A stretch of DNA of 9,402 nucleotides. Source: Syntrophomonas sp. (GTDB lineage: Bacteria; Bacillota; Syntrophomonadia; Syntrophomonadales; Syntrophomonadaceae). Location: contig DLUN01000065.1 in NCBI GenBank assembly GCA_003444615.1, positions 1,655-11,056 on the forward strand. Reading direction: 5' to 3'. A program made the position numbers and the translations under genes. The notes under the pieces were generated by a model. The model was not told where the DNA came from. It saw nothing but the letters and a program-made list of their open reading frames with translations, and made no database searches. Below are positions 6,604-9,402 of the stretch, in pieces. Each line of letters starts with the position of its first letter. The first letter of the stretch is position 1.

Positions 6604-7648
6604 TTTTAGGCATGGTCTTTTCCATGATAGCCTGCAAGGAATGGGTACGGATGTTAAGTTGTGGCAGGCGATTATCCATAGTTTTGACAGCTATCTGCCC
6701 ATTTCCCTGGATAGCCAGGAAGCAGTCTTCCACGGAGATAGTGCGATCCACGTGGGCTATTTCATCATAGAAATCAATGATCAAAAAGGGATACCGGGTG
6801 GCAGTTTTGGCGGAGGTTATAAAGTTATTGATAAGATTTATATTTTCAGCTTTATTCAATTGCTGGCTGCGTAGCGTAATAAAGCCAACCCCCTTAACGG
6901 TCTTAACCAGATTAAGGTAGCGGCTGCTTAAGAGTAATGGTAAGTTGTCATCGTTATATTCACCATAGGTAGCAAACAAACACTTATTCTCCGTTAAAAC
7001 TTTAGCTGCTTCCAGATAAGATTGTCGTTCGGCCAATGATTGCAGGTGAAGTACTGGTACCGTATTCTTGCTAGCCCCAATCACTCTAGCATTATCCCAG
7101 GTGATAGCTGCGGGGGCGGCAAATACAAAAAAGACTCCTTCCTCATTTTCAGACAGCACTGTCAATAAATCAGCCAGTAATTGGGGATTATCTTTAAGAA
7201 AAAACATTCCACAATAAATACCTATGGACTCCCCTTCATTAAGCAATTCTCTTAATTCACCTGCTGACAGCATATCTTCAGATTCCTGGCGAAAATCAAA
7301 TACCAAGGTCCAGGGCACATTGTAGCCGTGTTGCTTTTCATATTCTCGAATTCTTTGAGCTCCATATGTCCAGCAAGTATATGCTAACTTAATTACAATA
7401 TTTTTCAGTAATTCATGGTCCACATACCTAATCATATTACGGGTTAAATCATACAAGGGGCTGTTCTCATTGCTCAGCATTTGTTGAGCCATACGAAATA
7501 AGTCCTCATAAAAACGTCCTTGGGACAGGTTAGAGCCCAAGTCCACCAAATTCCGAATTCCCCTGCGGGTGTTATCCTCTATATCGCGCATACCTTTTTC
7601 TATGGCAACTTCAATCATGGCATAAGTTATTTTAGCGCTTTTATCCAT
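6593..7648 (-). CDS. Radical SAM-like pseudoenzyme lacking the Fe-S motif
   Basis: This 351-residue protein aligns by eye with the radical SAM enzyme encoded divergently beside it. Counting from the ATG at 7648, YDLTRNM...VDHELLKN (about 66-83) and HGYNVPWTLVFD (107-118) match YQLVKSL...IDAGIRKK and YGCNVPWAILMD of the enzyme. RYPFLIIDFYDE (285-296) matches KPIFTLDFWNDG, and IQGNGQI...NIRTHSLQAIM matches INANGDI...NIYHTTLLEAL. The residues that should be CxxxCxxC read RQESEDMLSAGE, the SGGEP position reads FFLKDNP, and the SPASM-type cysteines are missing along with the last ~80 residues. The frame is intact, so it is not a decaying gene. GGTGG lies 11 bases upstream of the ATG; a GTG at 7663 is the alternative start. 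A partner or regulatory role is inferred. Confidence 0.75.
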   Translation of the reverse strand: MDKSAKITYAMIEVAIEKGMRDIEDNTRRGIRNLVDLGSNLSQGRFYEDLFRMAQQMLSNENSPLYDLTRNMIRYVDHELLKNIVIKLAYTCWTYGAQRIREYEKQHGYNVPWTLVFDFRQESEDMLSAGELRELLNEGESIGIYCGMFFLKDNPQLLADLLTVLSENEEGVFFVFAAPAAITWDNARVIGASKNTVPVLHLQSLAERQSYLEAAKVLTENKCLFATYGEYNDDNLPLLLSSRYLNLVKTVKGVGFITLRSQQLNKAENINLINNFITSAKTATRYPFLIIDFYDEIAHVDRTISVEDCFLAIQGNGQIAVKTMDNRLPQLNIRTHSLQAIMEKTMPKISY

Positions 7649-7680
7649 TGGAAAGCGTACCACCCTTCCCGGCTGTTACT

Positions 7681-7695
7681 TACTATATAATAGTA
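7681..7695. repeat. Short palindrome near the pseudoenzyme start
   Basis: TACTATATAATAGTA has perfect 6-base arms around a 3-base centre and lies 33 bases upstream of the minus-strand ATG at 7648. On the minus strand it contains TATTAT and TATAGT, either of which could serve as a -10 element, so it may mark that gene's promoter or a second operator. Confidence 0.35.
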
Positions 7696-7716
7696 CCCTA
7701 AACAAACTAAGAAATA

Positions 7717-7793
7717 GACAAAATTTTATTCTGTCAAAAATTATGACAATTTTCCATAACTGTCGCGCTTTTGGACAACAATTGATTTCTGTC
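7717..7793. promoter_or_regulatory. Three tandem GACA-N11/12-TGTC inverted repeats, putative TetR operators
   Basis: Inverted repeats GACA...TGTC occur at 7717-7735 (N11), 7745-7764 (N12) and 7774-7793 (N12), with repeat starts 28 and 29 bases apart. The in-between pairs form TGTC-N9-GACA at 7732-7748 and 7761-7777. I recall the L. lactis DhaS operator as GGACACAT-N6-ATTTGTCC, which has the same GACA-N12-TGTC geometry; the third site here also begins GGACA. They lie midway between two divergent starts, as expected for shared control by the nearby TetR protein. No clear sigma-A promoter was recognised for either gene. Confidence 0.55.
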
Positions 7794-7888
7794 TAAGGAA
7801 AAAATTAGCGGCCAATTCTATGCTAATAGATAAGGGTAAAGGTTAGCAAAATGACAGAAATTAAACCATGAAAGCGAGGGGAATTTAA

Positions 7889-9268
7889 GTGGACAAAAGC
7901 ATGGGTGAAAGTATTAAAGCTTTTGGTCTTAAAAAGGTGTTAGATTACTTGGATGCTGACCCAGAGAGAAACATTTCTCGAGTAGTTGATTGGCTTATCA
8001 AAGTTGCTAAAGATAATGACCATGTAGTTCCCCGGGCACGCAGTGCTAAACAGATGCTGGCTGACCCAAGCAATAATTGGTATCAGCTGGTAAAAAGCCT
8101 CTACACTGATATAGATGCGGGAATAAGAAAGAAATTTTTCGAAAATGTACTGGTGAATGCTACGGTTATCGGAACGAAACGCCAAGACAAGATTATGGAC
8201 AAATACGGGTGTAATGTACCCTGGGCTATTCTGATGGATCCTACCTCTGCTTGTAATCTGCACTGTACGGGCTGTTGGGCAGCAGAATATGGTCATAAGA
8301 TGAGTCTGGATTACGACACCTTAAACAATATTATCGAACAGGGTAAACAACTGGGAGTGTTTGCCTATCTCTATTCTGGTGGCGAGCCGCTAATACGCAA
8401 GCATGACATTATCAAACTGTGCGAAAAACACCCTGACTGCGCTTTTCTGGCTTTTACCAATGGAACTTTGATAGATGAAGCCTTTGCTGATGACATGTTA
8501 CGGGTAAAAAATTTTGTGCCGGCCATAAGTATAGAAGGTTTTGAAGAAGAAACCGATGCCCGGCGGGGCAGGGGAGCTTATCAAGCGGTGGTAAAAGCCA
8601 TGGAGCTTCTTAAGTCCCAAAAACTGCCTTTTGGCATTTCCTGCACCTACACCCGCCAAAATACCGAAGTTATCGGCAGTGAAGAATTTATTGACGATAT
8701 GATTGAAAAAGGAGTGAAGTTTGCCTGGTTCTTTACCTATATACCAGTTGGCTACGGTGCGGTACCAGAATTAATAGCCACTCCTGAACAGCGCGAGTTC
8801 ATGTATCACCAGATACGTAAATTCCGGGAAACCAAACCAATTTTCACTCTAGATTTCTGGAATGACGGTGAATACTCGGCAGGCTGTATAGCTGGCGGCC
8901 GGCGGTATTTGCATATTAATGCCAATGGTGATATTGAACCCTGTGCTTTCATTCATTATTCGGACAGCAATATCTACCATACCACCTTGTTGGAAGCTCT
9001 GCAAAGACCGCTTTTCATGCAATACCATAAAGGTCAGCCTTTCAATGACAATCACCTGCGTCCCTGCCCTTTACTGGACAATCCTGAATGCCTGGCTGCT
9101 ATGGTTGATAATTCGGGTGCCAAATCCACGGAAATAATGCATCCTGAAGATGTGCATGAGCTCTGTGGCCGGTGTAAAGAAGCCGCTGCTGAATGGGCTC
9201 CTGTAGCTGGTAGGTTATGGGACGAAATACATGGTTATAATATGCTGGCACAATATGCTAAAGTATAA
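7889..9268 (+). CDS. Radical SAM enzyme with SPASM-like C-terminal cysteines
   Basis: The 459-residue protein has a helical N-terminal region of about 110 residues, then CNLHCTGC (122-129, CxxxCxxC) binding the SAM-cleaving 4Fe-4S cluster and SGGEP (163-167) for SAM. GGRRYLHINANGDIEPC (336-352) begins a SPASM-like region with cysteines at 333, 352, 393, 401, 426 and 429, likely ligating one or two auxiliary clusters. Translation starts at GTG with GAGGGG 7 bases upstream. The substrate is unknown. SPASM proteins often modify peptides, but no small cysteine- or glycine-rich precursor is visible here; related radical SAM enzymes also act on lipids and cofactors. It is transcribed divergently from a cluster-less paralogue across a repeat-rich region. 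No terminator follows before the next gene, suggesting cotranscription. Confidence 0.9.
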   Translation: MDKSMGESIKAFGLKKVLDYLDADPERNISRVVDWLIKVAKDNDHVVPRARSAKQMLADPSNNWYQLVKSLYTDIDAGIRKKFFENVLVNATVIGTKRQDKIMDKYGCNVPWAILMDPTSACNLHCTGCWAAEYGHKMSLDYDTLNNIIEQGKQLGVFAYLYSGGEPLIRKHDIIKLCEKHPDCAFLAFTNGTLIDEAFADDMLRVKNFVPAISIEGFEEETDARRGRGAYQAVVKAMELLKSQKLPFGISCTYTRQNTEVIGSEEFIDDMIEKGVKFAWFFTYIPVGYGAVPELIATPEQREFMYHQIRKFRETKPIFTLDFWNDGEYSAGCIAGGRRYLHINANGDIEPCAFIHYSDSNIYHTTLLEALQRPLFMQYHKGQPFNDNHLRPCPLLDNPECLAAMVDNSGAKSTEIMHPEDVHELCGRCKEAAAEWAPVAGRLWDEIHGYNMLAQYAKV

Positions 9269-9337
9269 ACAGATTCATCCAATGAAAAAGGAATATTTAC
9301 CCAAAGCAGACGGACATGGAATGGAGGAGTAACACGT

Positions 9338-9402
9338 TTGATACCGCATAGTATCGACTATCAAGAGGTGCTCGATAATTTGCAAGTCAATGCCGAGACT
9401 GG
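9338..9402 (+). CDS. Unidentified protein, N-terminus only (cut by window end)
   Basis: An open frame begins at TTG (9338) with GGAGGAG 8 bases upstream and continues to the window end. The visible part, MIPHSIDYQEVLDNL and seven more residues, is too short for a firm call. A helix of this kind often precedes a PAS sensor domain in Clostridia, but that is only a guess. The gap from the radical SAM stop is 69 bases without a terminator, so it may belong to the same transcript. Confidence 0.6.
   Translation, partial: MIPHSIDYQEVLDNLQVNAET

Noticed and set aside
7732..7777. Possible CRISPR-like or tandem repeat with a 29-base period
   Set aside because: Only the GACA and TGTC tetramers recur; the sequence between them is not conserved, so paired operators explain it better than a repeat array.
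7851..7888. Two tiny frames (six codons each, 7851-7871 and 7868-7888) ahead of the radical SAM GTG, the first behind an AAAGG
   Set aside because: They could be a leader peptide, but they are very short, have no repeated regulatory codons, and no attenuator hairpin was found. Chance is more likely.
7940..8296. 118-residue minus-strand frame inside the radical SAM gene
   Set aside because: It is antisense to the conserved N-terminal region and CxxxCxxC motif, with no supporting signals.

Overview
The window looks like a piece of chromosome from an anaerobic Firmicute of the Clostridia, most plausibly a Syntrophomonas-type fatty-acid oxidiser. This rests on moderate GC content, strong AGGAGG-type ribosome binding sites with frequent GTG/TTG starts, a Bacillus/Clostridia-type LexA box, a DUF1540 protein and a butyryl-CoA:acetate-type CoA-transferase. 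The genus is an inference from gene content; no 16S or other marker is present.

Layout. Positions 1-106 (minus) hold the 5' end of an unidentified gene. dinB (DNA polymerase IV, minus, 1380-220) follows, with a LexA box at 1392-1405 just upstream of its start. Upstream of it on the same strand is a metallo-beta-lactamase-fold hydrolase resembling N-acyl-homoserine lactonases (2265-1474). Next come a membrane-anchored NERD nuclease-like protein (plus, 2437-3105) and, convergent with it, a NudL-type Nudix CoA pyrophosphatase (minus, 3781-3161). The stretch 3797-4461 first looks empty, but its middle encodes a 59-residue DUF1540 cysteine protein on the minus strand (4209-4030), with its own near-perfect Shine-Dalgarno and terminator hairpin. 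A CoA-transferase (plus, 4462-5808) stands alone with a strong rho-independent terminator.

The last third (about 5930-9402) is the most interesting part. A TetR/DhaS-like regulator (plus, 6043-6603) sits behind a consensus promoter and overlaps by 11 bp the convergent end of a 351-residue protein (minus, 7648-6593). That protein aligns by eye along most of its length with the radical SAM enzyme encoded divergently from it (plus, 7889-9268), but it has lost the CxxxCxxC cluster motif, the SGGEP motif and the SPASM-type cysteines. It therefore appears to be a radical SAM pseudoenzyme paired with an active paralogue. The 240-bp divergent region between the two carries three regularly spaced GACA-N11/12-TGTC inverted repeats. 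Their geometry matches the operator I recall for the TetR-family protein DhaS, and a related element covers the -35 region of the TetR gene's own promoter. The simplest reading is a small self-regulated module: TetR regulator, pseudoenzyme and radical SAM/SPASM-like enzyme, possibly continuing into a further gene that starts at 9338 and is cut by the window end. The substrate cannot be read from the sequence.

All alignments and motif matches were made by eye; no database search was run. Once the small DUF1540 gene is counted, no gene-free stretch exceeds about 300 bases.
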